Translations under genes and position numbers: made by a program
Shown: in pieces, positions 1 to 8,451 of the stretch
Position numbering within the stretch: position 1 is the first letter of the stretch
How the letters are laid out: each line of letters begins with the position of its first letter
Assembly: GCA_963851245.1 (NCBI GenBank)
Contig: CAWKOH010000007.1
Location: forward strand, 186,001-250,000
DNA: 64,000 nucleotides
Direction of reading: 5' to 3'
From: CAWKOH01 sp963851245
Lineage (GTDB): Bacteria > Actinomycetota > Acidimicrobiia > Acidimicrobiales > Palsa-688
The notes under the pieces: model-generated
The model's database searches: none
What the model was told of the DNA's origin: nothing
The model's input: only the letters and a program-made list of their open reading frames with translations

Positions 1-294
1 GGACCCTTTGCGGGTGGCGCCATTACCTTGGAAGGTGGGATGGAGGTCGGGACCCGGGGTCCGCTCCGCGACGGCCTCTTTCGAACCGAGGTCGTGGCCC
101 GAGGAGAACATGGGCCCTGCTCCCGAGAGGATCACCACCCGGACCTGATCGTCCATCTCGGCCTGGACGAACGCCTCATCCAGCTCGACCAGCAGACCTC
201 GGTTCTGGGCGTTCCGCGACCCGACCCGGTTCAGGGTTATGCGGGCGATCTTGCCCTCGTCCACCACCTCGTATTCGATGTACTTCCCGACCAC
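1..294 (-). CDS. Enoyl-CoA hydratase/isomerase (crotonase), N-terminal part
   Basis: The first 98 codons of a crotonase-superfamily protein are present; the gene runs off the left edge. I translated the reverse strand directly. It starts VGKYIEYEVVDEGKIARITL and continues with the crotonase core ITLNR, the VRVVILSGAG strand and the oxyanion-hole segment FSSGHDLGS. Crotonases hydrate or isomerise enoyl-CoA thioesters in beta-oxidation-type pathways. The start is GTG at 294, chosen because AAGGAGG lies 6 bases upstream. Whether this is a hydratase, an isomerase or a ring-cleaving enzyme cannot be told, because the second half is missing. It fits the acyl-CoA catabolism genes that follow. Confidence 0.9.
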   Translation of the reverse strand, partial: MVGKYIEYEVVDEGKIARITLNRVGSRNAQNRGLLVELDEAFVQAEMDDQVRVVILSGAGPMFSSGHDLGSKEAVAERTPGPDLHPTFQGNGATRKGS

Positions 295-493
295 CGTGGA
301 CCTCCTTCTGGATCGCGTGTGAGATCAGCGGTACCCAGGTCCTCCGGGCCCGAGACTGTTGGTCGCATCATAGGAAGGTCAGACTTGGGGCGCTAATCCG
401 GGGGACCCTCCCCTTTGGCGCGGAAGCCGGCTCGTCGATGTGCTATCCAGTTCCGGTATGGGGTGTGTGCCGCCCGTCACGAAAGGGGAAGCG

Positions 494-946
494 GTGGACC
501 GGCTGAACCACGTAAAGATCGTCACGCCCGACCCCGAGGCGATCGATTCGTTCCTGCGAGAGGTCCTGGAGATACCGGAAGGATGGAAGCTGGGGGAGAC
601 GGTTCCCGCGACTGATCCGGCTTCTTCTCCTGCCCGCGGCCCGGACGGCGCGTTCACGATGGAGACGGTGAGCGCCTTCCGCGGCGCCGGGGGGCTCGGG
701 GGCCTGATCACGGGTTCGACCGAAAGCCGTCAGTTCCAGATACTCCAGGGCGAGAAAGCCCATGTCTGGGGTGTGGCCATCGGTACCCGCCATCTCGAGC
801 GCGCCCACGAGAGGTGCGTGGCACGCGGGATCCCCTGCACCGAGCCGGCGCTCACGGCGTGGGGAGATGGCGGGATCCGCTTCTTCTTCGCCGAGGTGGG
901 CGGGATCGTGTTCGAGGTGATGCGAGCCGAGACAGCCGGTCCCTGA
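494..946 (+). CDS. VOC (glyoxalase/bleomycin-resistance fold) protein
   Basis: About 150 residues with the vicinal-oxygen-chelate pattern: a first strand with a candidate metal ligand (RLNHVKIVT), a helix after PDPEAIDSFLREVL, and a C-terminal FEVMRAE strand with a candidate acidic ligand. GTG at 494 is preferred over ATG at 458 because a GGGGA box sits 4 bases upstream. The substrate cannot be read from sequence. Members of this superfamily include epimerases such as methylmalonyl-CoA epimerase, dioxygenases and lyases. The gene stands alone and converges on the LLM oxidoreductase. The fold call is firm and the function is open. Confidence 0.75.
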   Translation: MDRLNHVKIVTPDPEAIDSFLREVLEIPEGWKLGETVPATDPASSPARGPDGAFTMETVSAFRGAGGLGGLITGSTESRQFQILQGEKAHVWGVAIGTRHLERAHERCVARGIPCTEPALTAWGDGGIRFFFAEVGGIVFEVMRAETAGP

Positions 947-1001
947 CAGGGGCTCTCGTTAGCGCTTAGTGCTCACAAAACCGACGCTTCGTCTGCAGCC
1001 C

Positions 1002-1829
1002 TCAGGCGGGCAGATCGAGCTGGCGGGCCAGCTGGGCCATGCCCGCCAACCATGATTCCAGATCACCGCGATCGGGAGTGAAGAGAAGGTGCTGGATGCC
1101 GGCTGACGCATAACTCGCAACCGCGGCGCGCACGGATTCGTCCTCCGTTCGCGCATCCCATGGGATTCGCAAGGAAACGGTGAAGTCCTCGTCTGGCCGA
1201 TCTTTCCGGATTCGCTCCACGAGGGACGCCGCGCCGGGCGGCTCCAGGCCGATGCCGTGGTAGCCGTCGCCCAGCCGGATCGCCCTTTGCACGGCGGCTT
1301 CGCTCGTGCCCCCGAGCCACAGCGGGATCTCGTGCGCCGGCTTGGGGAGGAGCCTAATCTGGTCGAACGGGTAGTAGTCGCCGCTGTGGCTCGCAGGATC
1401 GTCGTGCCAGGCCGTCTGCCACAAGGCGAGGATCTCCTCGAGCCGCCGGCTCCTGTGATCAAATGGCGCCCCGAGGGCCTCGTACTCGGCCCGGGACCAA
1501 CCGATGCCGGTGCCAACGATCAAGCGGCCCCCGCTCAGATGGTCGAGGCTGGCCAGAGTGTTGGCCAGGGCCAGGGGACTCGTGTACTGGGTTACGACCA
1601 GCACGCTGGTCCCGATGCCCACGCGGTTGGTGGCCGCGGCCGCGAAGGCCAGGGCCATCAGAGGGTCGTACAGGTAGGGTGAGGGGTAGGGCTGATCGGC
1701 CGGAACGATAAGGTGGTCACTGACCCAAACGTCGTCGAAGCCAAGCTCTTCGGCCTGGATGGCGGCCCGCTCGATCCCGCCAGTAGCAATGGCTCGGCCG
1801 AACTGGGGCAGATGTATACCGAAGCGCAT
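1002..1829 (-). CDS. LLM-class (luciferase-like) F420-dependent oxidoreductase
   Basis: A 275-residue protein of the bacterial luciferase-like monooxygenase fold. It starts MRFGIHLPQFG and has the family landmarks DDVWVSDHL, the long segment ending GRLIVGTGIGW, and IPLWLGGTSEAAVQRAIRLGDGYHG near residue 190. These subgroups usually use coenzyme F420 in actinobacteria, although FMN cannot be excluded. It is the third gene of a minus-strand operon, 25 bases after the second acyl-CoA dehydrogenase, so it probably acts on the same lipid or steroid-like substrate. The reaction is unknown. Confidence 0.85.
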   Translation of the reverse strand: MRFGIHLPQFGRAIATGGIERAAIQAEELGFDDVWVSDHLIVPADQPYPSPYLYDPLMALAFAAAATNRVGIGTSVLVVTQYTSPLALANTLASLDHLSGGRLIVGTGIGWSRAEYEALGAPFDHRSRRLEEILALWQTAWHDDPASHSGDYYPFDQIRLLPKPAHEIPLWLGGTSEAAVQRAIRLGDGYHGIGLEPPGAASLVERIRKDRPDEDFTVSLRIPWDARTEDESVRAAVASYASAGIQHLLFTPDRGDLESWLAGMAQLARQLDLPA

Positions 1830-1854
1830 GGCTGGTGAACCGCGACCAGTTGCC

Positions 1855-3129
1855 CTAACGGCTCGACGCGCTGCGCGGCACGTCGCGGAAAGGTATATCC
1901 CGGTCGATCGTCTTCTCGCGGGGCATACCGAGCACCCGCTCGCTGATCACGTTCCGGCTCATCTCGGTCGTCCCGCCACCGATACATGCGGCCTGTCGCA
2001 TCAGGTAGCCGATTCCGGCCTGACCGAGATCGTCCTGCTCGTCCGACCATGCCACCGCTGTTTGTCCCGTCAGATCGAAAGCGATCGTGGAGTTACGCAC
2101 CGACGTGGCCCCGCCGTAGAGCCGCGTGATGGCGGCCGACTGATCTGTGGTCCGACCGGTCCGAATGCCGTCGGTGACGCGCCGGGTGAGGGCGTGCCCG
2201 ACCAACTCCAGCGCTTGGGCCTCGCCGATCAACTCACGGGTCCGGGCGTCATCGCCCCGGCCGATACCGCGCATCCGCCTCATGAGCCCACCGATTCCTC
2301 CCGCCGGACCGCGGGCGTTGCGCTGGCCCTCCGGCCTGGTGACATACGGGGACCCGCCACTGACGGTGCGCTCGTGGTACATCCACCGCACGCCGACGGT
2401 CCATCCCTGATCGACTTCGCCGACCCGGTCCGAGTCGGGAATCCGGACGTCGGTCATGAACTCTTGGCAGAACTCCCGGGACCCGTTGAGCATCTCGATG
2501 CGATGAATCTCGATCCCGGGATGATGAATGGGGAGCATGAACACCGTGAGTCCGCGATGCTTGGGGACGTCCCAATTGGTCCGGGCCAGGCACAACCCGT
2601 AATCCGCCCACCAGGCACCGGTCGTCCAAATCTTCGAGCCGTTGAGCACCCACTCCTCGCCGTCCCTCATGGCAGTCGTCTGGGCGCCGGCGACGTCGGA
2701 TCCACCGCTCGGTTCCGAAAGGAACTGCATCCAGAAGGCATCCCCCTTGAGGATCGGGGGTACATAGCGCTTCTTCTGCTCATCGGTCCCGAATTCGAGG
2801 ATCACCGCCATGCACGGCGTGAAGGTCGGGATCTGCGTTTCAGCCGGGTAGTCGTAGCCGACGATCTCCCTGTTGAGCGCTTCCTGATGAGCCATGGTCA
2901 GACCCTGGCCTCCGTACTCTCGGGGAACGCATATCCCGGCCAACCCCCCGTCGAAGAGCATCCGTTGCAGCTCTCGGCAGCGACTGATTCGGGCCAGCTC
3001 CTCGTCGTCGGGGCGAACCCGGCCCAGGGTCCGGCCCTGGCCGGCCGGCAGCGGAGGCATGTTGGCGGCCAGCCAAGTCCTGGCTCGTTGGGCGAACTCG
3101 TCGCGGGGTTCGATGTCAGGGGTGCTCAT
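1855..3129 (-). CDS. Acyl-CoA dehydrogenase, second subunit of a pair (FadE-like)
   Basis: A 424-residue acyl-CoA dehydrogenase starting MSTPDIEPRDEF. Visible features are the FAD/substrate segment FLSEPSGGSDVAGAQTTA near residue 155, WVLNGSKIWTTGA, and a C-terminal GGGTTEMSRNVISERVLG motif corresponding to the usual YEGTSEIQRNIIAERVLG. It would introduce an alpha-beta double bond into an acyl-CoA using FAD. The ATG overlaps the upstream stop as TGATG, so the two dehydrogenase genes are translationally coupled. Such adjacent unlike pairs are known in steroid side-chain oxidation, where they form heterotetramers (ChsE1-ChsE2 type). That assembly is inferred here. Confidence 0.9.
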   Translation of the reverse strand: MSTPDIEPRDEFAQRARTWLAANMPPLPAGQGRTLGRVRPDDEELARISRCRELQRMLFDGGLAGICVPREYGGQGLTMAHQEALNREIVGYDYPAETQIPTFTPCMAVILEFGTDEQKKRYVPPILKGDAFWMQFLSEPSGGSDVAGAQTTAMRDGEEWVLNGSKIWTTGAWWADYGLCLARTNWDVPKHRGLTVFMLPIHHPGIEIHRIEMLNGSREFCQEFMTDVRIPDSDRVGEVDQGWTVGVRWMYHERTVSGGSPYVTRPEGQRNARGPAGGIGGLMRRMRGIGRGDDARTRELIGEAQALELVGHALTRRVTDGIRTGRTTDQSAAITRLYGGATSVRNSTIAFDLTGQTAVAWSDEQDDLGQAGIGYLMRQAACIGGGTTEMSRNVISERVLGMPREKTIDRDIPFRDVPRSASSR

Positions 3130-4265
3130 CACCGCTCTCCCTGTGTCTCGAGAAGGTCGGCCAAGCGGGTCGCGTGCTCGCTGGGACTGCCGTAGGTTGG
3201 AACGTTTGTGGTGACCCGCCGAAGGAAGAGGTGTAGGTCGTGGTCGAAGGTCACCCCGATGCCGCCGTGTAGCTGCACACAGTCCTGCATCAGCTCGCCA
3301 CCGTGGCGCCCAACGTAGAACTTCCCGGCGCTCACCAGCTCCGCCCGATTGGCAGCGTCGTTCGCCACCGCCTCGGCGGCCTCCGCAGTGATGGCGTAGC
3401 TGGCTTCCAGCCACATCTTCAGATCCGCGAATCGGTGCTTGATCTCCTGGTAGGAAGCGAGTGGGCGGCCGAAGGAGTAGCGGTTGAGAGCCCATTCGAG
3501 CGTGGTGTCAAACGCCCACTGCATCGCCCCCACACTCTCGGCCAGCTGGATCACGATGGCCAGATCCGTCAGCCATTCGACCGCTTCTCCCGCTCCGTTC
3601 GCGTTACCCACCAGGGTGCTCGTCGGAACGCGAGCCTGATCGAACTCGACGCGGGCGAAGCGCCGGGTCATGTCGAGGCCCTGAAGGTGGGTGACCGTGA
3701 GCCCAGCCGTGTCTCCCGGGACGAGGAACTGGCTGAGACCGGAATCGTGCCGGGCTGTGACCAGAAGGTAATCGGCTTCAAGGCCTGCTTCGACCGGTGC
3801 CTTCGTACCCGACAGGACAATGCCGTCACCATCGGTCCGGGCTGAGAGCTCGACGGTGCCCAAGCGATCGTGCGGCGGTGGCTCGGCCAGCGCCCAGGCC
3901 CCCACGGCTTGGCCGCCGAGTAACGCCGCCAAAGGCCCGGAGCGCTGCTCGTCGCCGCCCCACCGGCCGAGTGCGGCGGCGACTACGTTGGTCGGCCCGA
4001 GTGGGCCCGGCGCGGCGTGGAGGCCGAACTCGTAGGCGACCAGTACCAGGTCCAGGACGCCGCTCCCGCTGACGCTGCCGCCACCCGCCTCTTCCGGTAC
4101 GACCAGTGATGTCCATCCGAGTTCGGCTCCCTGACGCCAGTAGTCGGGCTCATAACCGGCCTTGGTGCCGGCCAGGTCTCGAAGCTTGGTCAAGGGGCAG
4201 CGGGACGCGAGGAATTTCCGGGTCGTCTCCTCGAATAGCTCCTGATCGGCATTCCGCTCGAACAT
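3129..4265 (-). CDS. Acyl-CoA dehydrogenase, first subunit of a pair (FadE-like)
   Basis: A 378-residue acyl-CoA dehydrogenase of the shorter type that partners with a longer FadE. It starts MFERNADQELFEETTRKFL and ends with VQLHGGIGVTFDHDLHLFLRR, the C-terminal signature of this subgroup. The middle domain is less conserved in the FAD-binding strand than in its partner, as is typical when FAD sites are shared between unlike subunits. It opens the minus-strand operon FadE-FadE-LLM. A 170-base divergent intergenic region with an inverted repeat separates it from an acyl-CoA ligase. Confidence 0.88.
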   Translation of the reverse strand: MFERNADQELFEETTRKFLASRCPLTKLRDLAGTKAGYEPDYWRQGAELGWTSLVVPEEAGGGSVSGSGVLDLVLVAYEFGLHAAPGPLGPTNVVAAALGRWGGDEQRSGPLAALLGGQAVGAWALAEPPPHDRLGTVELSARTDGDGIVLSGTKAPVEAGLEADYLLVTARHDSGLSQFLVPGDTAGLTVTHLQGLDMTRRFARVEFDQARVPTSTLVGNANGAGEAVEWLTDLAIVIQLAESVGAMQWAFDTTLEWALNRYSFGRPLASYQEIKHRFADLKMWLEASYAITAEAAEAVANDAANRAELVSAGKFYVGRHGGELMQDCVQLHGGIGVTFDHDLHLFLRRVTTNVPTYGSPSEHATRLADLLETQGER

Positions 4266-4311
4266 TCTCCGCCCGTCTCCTCCCGCTCCCTCTAAACCTG
4301 GTTCGACTACA

Positions 4312-4342
4312 GAACGAGGGTTATCGTACCTACCACTCGTTC
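4312..4342. promoter_or_regulatory. Inverted repeat in divergent promoter region (putative operator)
   Basis: GAACGAG at 4312-4318 is mirrored by CTCGTTC at 4336-4342 with 17 bases between. It lies between the divergent acyl-CoA dehydrogenase operon and the acyl-CoA ligase. The perfect 7-base arms in a short divergent region suggest a dimeric regulator of the TetR type, though no regulator gene sits next to it. Confidence 0.45.
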
Positions 4343-4435
4343 AGCGCGCGGAATCGAACGTCCCGAGCCTTGGCCGGCGCCGCTGACCCGCTATTTTGAC
4401 CAGGTCCATAGCATCGGTCCCGCGAGGAGGTGAGC

Positions 4436-6001
4436 GTGCCAGCCGTGCCCGTACCGGACGTGGGATACCCGGCGACTCTGGCCGAGTCCATCAAGAGGGC
4501 GGCCCGGCTCTACGGCGAACGCGATTTCCTGGTCCTCCCGGACCGCCGGATCACCTTCGGCGAAGCCGACCGCGCCTCTGCCGCGATGGCGAAGCAGATG
4601 TTGGCCCGAGGGATCGGCAAAGGCACTCGTGTCGGGCTGTTCTACACCTACAGTGTCGAGTGGCTCCTCTCCTGGCTCGCCGCCAGCCGGATCGGGGCTC
4701 TGGTGATGCCCTTCTCGACCATCTACGCGCCCAGGGAGCTGCGAACGGTGCTCCGGCTCGGAGACGTGTCCACCCTGGTTCTCGGACCGACCATGCTCGG
4801 TCGTGACACAGCGTCGTTTCTCGAGGAGGCCGTTCCCGATCTGCGGGACGCCTCGACCCCTGATCTGTTCCTGACCGGGCTGCCCTATCTTCGGTCGATC
4901 TGGATGACCGGGGAAAGCAGTCGCCCCTGGGCTCGGCCCGTCTCCTTCGAAGCCGGCGCTCCTGAAGGCCGCGTGGTGTCGGACGAGCTCCTGGCCGCCG
5001 TCGAAGACGATGTCGTTCCGGCTGATCTCGCCACGGTCGTCTACACCTCCGGCTCCAGCGCCCTGCCGAAGGGAGTGGTGCACACGCATGGATCCATCGT
5101 GCGCACCACTGCCTCGTTTGCCGAGATGCGCAGATTGGAGCAGAGCGCCGTCTTCTGCGCGTTTCCGTTTTTCTGGATCGGTGGCTTCTTGGTGCTCGGC
5201 GGCGCCCTCAACGGTGGGTTCACCGTCTGTTGCCTCGAGCGGTTCGAACCGGAGGCGGCGCTTGACATGGTCGAGAAGGAGGCCTGCGGGCTAGTGGCGG
5301 CGTGGCCGTCGCTGATCCAGTCCATGCGCACCCATCCGACTTTCCCGAGTCGGAACCTCCAGCACTGCCCGATGCTCGTGTCGGGGCCATCCGACATCGC
5401 CCTTACCAACACTCCCGCACCGGGTATCCCCCGGCACCGGGGCATGAGCGAGACGGTAGGGAATTGGGACGGCGTCGAACGCAAGATCGTCGATCCGGAG
5501 ACGGGCTCACAGCTGCCCGAGGGGGAGGAAGGCGAGCTCCTGATCCGCGGGTACGGCGTGACGCAGGGCTATTACAAGAAGGAGCGCGAGGAGGTGTTCG
5601 ACGCCGACGGTTGGCTGCATACGGGGGATAGGTGTTTCGTCATCGACAACCTCCCCTTCTTCGTCGGCCGCTTCTACGAGATGATCAAGACGAGGGGAGC
5701 TAACGTCTCGCCCAGAGAGGTGGAACTGGTTCTGGAAGCCCTTCCAGACGTGGCCCATGCTCTTGTCTTTGGGCTGCCTCACCCGGACATAGAGGAGGAG
5801 GTAGTGGCAGTCATCGTGCCGGCGCCGGGCGTCGCCCTCGACCCGGAGTCGGTCCGATCTCGGGCCCGGCGCGAGCTGTCGTCCTACAAGGTCCCGACCC
5901 GAATCGAGATCATCCCCGAGGAGAGCAACGTCCCGTGGTTAGCTTCGGGTAAGCCGGACAAGCTGGCGCTGAAGGATCGATTCGGGCGCGGAAGCGGGTG
6001 A
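4436..6001 (+). CDS. Class I adenylate-forming acyl-CoA synthetase
   Basis: A 521-residue AMP-dependent ligase. The phosphate-binding loop is VVYTSGSSALPKGVVHTHG near residue 200, the hinge and ATP motifs are WLHTGDR and FVGRFYEMIKTRGANVSP, and the catalytic lysine motif near the C terminus is LASGKPDKLALKDRF. It would activate a carboxylic acid to its CoA thioester. GTG at 4436 was chosen because AGGAGG at 4425-4430 is 5 bases upstream; GTG at 4430 overlaps that box. It is followed 68 bases later by a two-domain VOC protein and an aldehyde dehydrogenase. The substrate is unknown, probably aliphatic or steroid-derived given its neighbours. Confidence 0.88.
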   Translation: MPAVPVPDVGYPATLAESIKRAARLYGERDFLVLPDRRITFGEADRASAAMAKQMLARGIGKGTRVGLFYTYSVEWLLSWLAASRIGALVMPFSTIYAPRELRTVLRLGDVSTLVLGPTMLGRDTASFLEEAVPDLRDASTPDLFLTGLPYLRSIWMTGESSRPWARPVSFEAGAPEGRVVSDELLAAVEDDVVPADLATVVYTSGSSALPKGVVHTHGSIVRTTASFAEMRRLEQSAVFCAFPFFWIGGFLVLGGALNGGFTVCCLERFEPEAALDMVEKEACGLVAAWPSLIQSMRTHPTFPSRNLQHCPMLVSGPSDIALTNTPAPGIPRHRGMSETVGNWDGVERKIVDPETGSQLPEGEEGELLIRGYGVTQGYYKKEREEVFDADGWLHTGDRCFVIDNLPFFVGRFYEMIKTRGANVSPREVELVLEALPDVAHALVFGLPHPDIEEEVVAVIVPAPGVALDPESVRSRARRELSSYKVPTRIEIIPEESNVPWLASGKPDKLALKDRFGRGSG

Positions 6002-6069
6002 CATGGTCCGACCGATGCTGCCCTTCTCCGAATGGGTGAGCGGGTTGGTAGGCCCAGTAGGTTGGCAGC

Positions 6070-6984
6070 GTGCAGATCCAGGAGTTCTTCCACCTGATAC
6101 ACGTCGTGAACGACGAGGACGAAGTCGACCGATTCTACGACCGGCTGTTCGCCCCGGACCGGTTCTTCCCAAAGCACTGGTCCGACGGGGAGAAGAGGTG
6201 GGCGTCCCTCTCGATGGTAAGTGACCTGATGCTCGAGGTGATCGAGCCCAGCACTTCGGAGGCGGATGTCAATAGCCCGCTGGCCAAGTTCCGGCGCCGG
6301 TTCGGCCAGCACTTCCACTCCTTCGCCTGGTACGTCGATCCGGCTGACGTCCGGTCGATCTCCGAGTGGTTGAGGGCTTCGGGCGTCCGGGTGGCAAAGC
6401 CGGGCGGAGGTCTGCTTGCCGGAGGAGACGTCCATCCAGGCAACACCGTTTACACCCACCCGAAGGACACGTTCGGCCAGCTCGAGTTCGAAGGCAAGGG
6501 GGACCATTGGCGCGGGCGCGACCCTCGTTTCCAGCCCGGGTGGACCCCGGCCCCGTGGCGCCAGGGCCCGCTTGGCATCGAGCGGCTCTCCCACATGACC
6601 ACGGTCGTCCAGAACCTGGATCGAGCCCGGCGTTTCTACGAGGAGACTCTCGGGGCCAATGCGTTCCTGGAAGAAGCATCCGCGACGGCTAGAAGCGCCT
6701 ACGTCCTGGTCGGCTTCGACACCGTGATCGAGCTGGCTCAGCCGCTCAGTGAGGGCTCCGGTTTGGCCGCCGATCTGGCTGCTCACGGCGAGCTGCCCCA
6801 CTCCGCGACACTGAAGGTGGCCGACCTGGCGGCGGCCGAGGCGCACATCGAGAGGATCGGGATCGGAGTAGCTGAGCGCCGCTCTGACTCGCTGACCCTC
6901 GAGCCAACCGACTGCTTTGGAGCCGTTTGGTGCTTCACCGAACGTGACATACCCGGCGACCCGAGGGGCCGGAGTGGTGCCTAG
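6070..6984 (+). CDS. Two-domain VOC protein
   Basis: A 304-residue protein made of two VOC modules. The first starts IQEFFHLIHVVNDEDEVDRF and includes FHSFAWYVDPADV. The second starts IERLSHMTTVVQNLDRARRFYEE at about residue 175. Two fused modules of this size resemble extradiol dioxygenase or VOC-lyase architecture, but metal ligands cannot be assigned with certainty by eye. The start is GTG at 6070. It lies in the same direction between an acyl-CoA ligase and an aldehyde dehydrogenase, so a catabolic role is likely. Confidence 0.7.
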   Translation: MQIQEFFHLIHVVNDEDEVDRFYDRLFAPDRFFPKHWSDGEKRWASLSMVSDLMLEVIEPSTSEADVNSPLAKFRRRFGQHFHSFAWYVDPADVRSISEWLRASGVRVAKPGGGLLAGGDVHPGNTVYTHPKDTFGQLEFEGKGDHWRGRDPRFQPGWTPAPWRQGPLGIERLSHMTTVVQNLDRARRFYEETLGANAFLEEASATARSAYVLVGFDTVIELAQPLSEGSGLAADLAAHGELPHSATLKVADLAAAEAHIERIGIGVAERRSDSLTLEPTDCFGAVWCFTERDIPGDPRGRSGA

Positions 6985-7017
6985 GGTCATTGCTAGTTAC
7001 GACCGGGAGGTATGACA

Positions 7018-8439
7018 GTGCTGTTCATCGACGGAACCTGGGTGCCGGCCAGGTCGGGCAGGTGGTTCGAATCGCGCAATCCGGCGACCGGGGAGGTGCT
7101 CGGCCGGGCTGCCGACGGTGGGGCGGAGGACGCCCAGGCCGCGGTCGAATCAGCTGCCGCGGCCTTTCGTGATTGGGCGAAACTCACTGCCCACCAGCGA
7201 TCGGCCTACTTGTACGACGCCTGGCGCCTGATGACTGAGCGTCGGGAAGAGCTGGCCCGGCTCATGACCGAAGAACAGGGTAAGCCGCTGCGAATGGCCC
7301 GCAACGAGGTCGGCTACGCCGCCGATTTCCTCCTCTGGTTCGCCGAGGAGGCGAAGCGAGTGTACGGATCGAGCATTCCATCGTCTCGCCCGGATCAGCG
7401 GTTCCTCACCATGTACCAGCCGGTCGGCGTAGCCGCCGCCATCACCCCGTGGAACTACCCCGTTTCCATGCTCACCAGGAAGATAGCTCCCGCTCTGGCG
7501 GCGGGCTGCACCATCGTGGTCAAGCCGGCCGAGCAGACGCCGCTCTGCGCCATGGAAACGGTCAAGGTCTTGCACGACGCCGGCCTTCCCGAGGGGGTGG
7601 TGAACCTGGTCACCACCAGTGAGCCGGTACCGGTGGCCGGCGAGTTCCTGACCAACCCGGCCGTCCGCAAGATCACCTTCACGGGGTCGACTGAGGTTGG
7701 TAAAGGCATAGCCGAGCAGGCCGCCCGACAGCTCAAACGGGTCTCGCTGGAACTCGGAGGCCACGCTCCGTTCATCGTGTTCAGCGACGCCGATCCGGTG
7801 CATGCCGCCCGGGGCGCTGCCCTGGTGAAGTTCCTCAACACCGGGCAGGCCTGCATCTGTCCCAATCGCCTGTTCGTGCACGCATCCATCGCCGACCGGT
7901 TCATCGCCGAGCTATCGGCCCGGGTGGGGAAGCTCCAGCCCGGTAACGGGCTTGACGACGGGGTGACGGTGGGGCCTCTCATCGACGGGCCGGCGGTCCA
8001 GAAGATGGAGGCGCAGGTGGCGGACGCCACCTCCAGGGGGGCGTCGGTCTCCCTCGGTGGTCACCGCCTTTCCGATCCCCCGTTCGATGCGGGCACCTTC
8101 TACGCTCCTACGGTTCTGACCGACGTGACCGCCGACATGCGCATATACCGCGAGGAGACGTTCGGGCCAATCGCCCCGGTGGTGGTCTTCGAGAACGACG
8201 ACGAAGTGATCTCGATGGCCAACGACACCACCTACGGGCTGGCTTCCTATCTCTACACCAGCGACCTGCGGCGGGCCGTCACGGTCGCGGAGGCCCTCGA
8301 CTTCGGCATCATCGGGGTGAATGACATCAACCCGACGTCGGCATCGGTGCCGTTCGGCGGTATCAAGGAGAGCGGTCTTGGCCGGGAGGGGCGCGCGAGG
8401 GATTGCTCGAGTACCTCGACCAAAAGGTCGTCGGCATAG
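7018..8439 (+). CDS. Aldehyde dehydrogenase (succinate-semialdehyde dehydrogenase-like), C-terminal frame break
   Basis: An NAD(P)-dependent aldehyde dehydrogenase of about 475 residues. The motifs are TPWNYPVSMLTRKIAPALAAG, the glycine motif FTGSTEVGKGI, the general base in SLELGGHAPF and the catalytic cysteine in NTGQACICPNR. GTG at 7018 is favoured because GGGAGG at 7005-7010 is 7 bases away; ATG at 7012 leaves only 1 base. The reading frame breaks after GLGREG at about 8391. The frame as read ends in an unrelated tail, while the next frame gives REGLLEYLDQKVVGIAL and stops at 8447, a normal family ending. One missing base explains this. The gene would oxidise an aldehyde released by the pathway. 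Confidence 0.85.
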   Translation: MLFIDGTWVPARSGRWFESRNPATGEVLGRAADGGAEDAQAAVESAAAAFRDWAKLTAHQRSAYLYDAWRLMTERREELARLMTEEQGKPLRMARNEVGYAADFLLWFAEEAKRVYGSSIPSSRPDQRFLTMYQPVGVAAAITPWNYPVSMLTRKIAPALAAGCTIVVKPAEQTPLCAMETVKVLHDAGLPEGVVNLVTTSEPVPVAGEFLTNPAVRKITFTGSTEVGKGIAEQAARQLKRVSLELGGHAPFIVFSDADPVHAARGAALVKFLNTGQACICPNRLFVHASIADRFIAELSARVGKLQPGNGLDDGVTVGPLIDGPAVQKMEAQVADATSRGASVSLGGHRLSDPPFDAGTFYAPTVLTDVTADMRIYREETFGPIAPVVVFENDDEVISMANDTTYGLASYLYTSDLRRAVTVAEALDFGIIGVNDINPTSASVPFGGIKESGLGREGRARDCSSTSTKRSSA

Positions 8440-8451
8440 CTCTGTAACTCT

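Noticed and set aside
1759..3195. Long ORF on the + strand (478 codons)
   Set aside because: It is the complement of the acyl-CoA dehydrogenase genes; the text is Arg/Pro/Gly-rich with no motif, typical of a GC-rich shadow.
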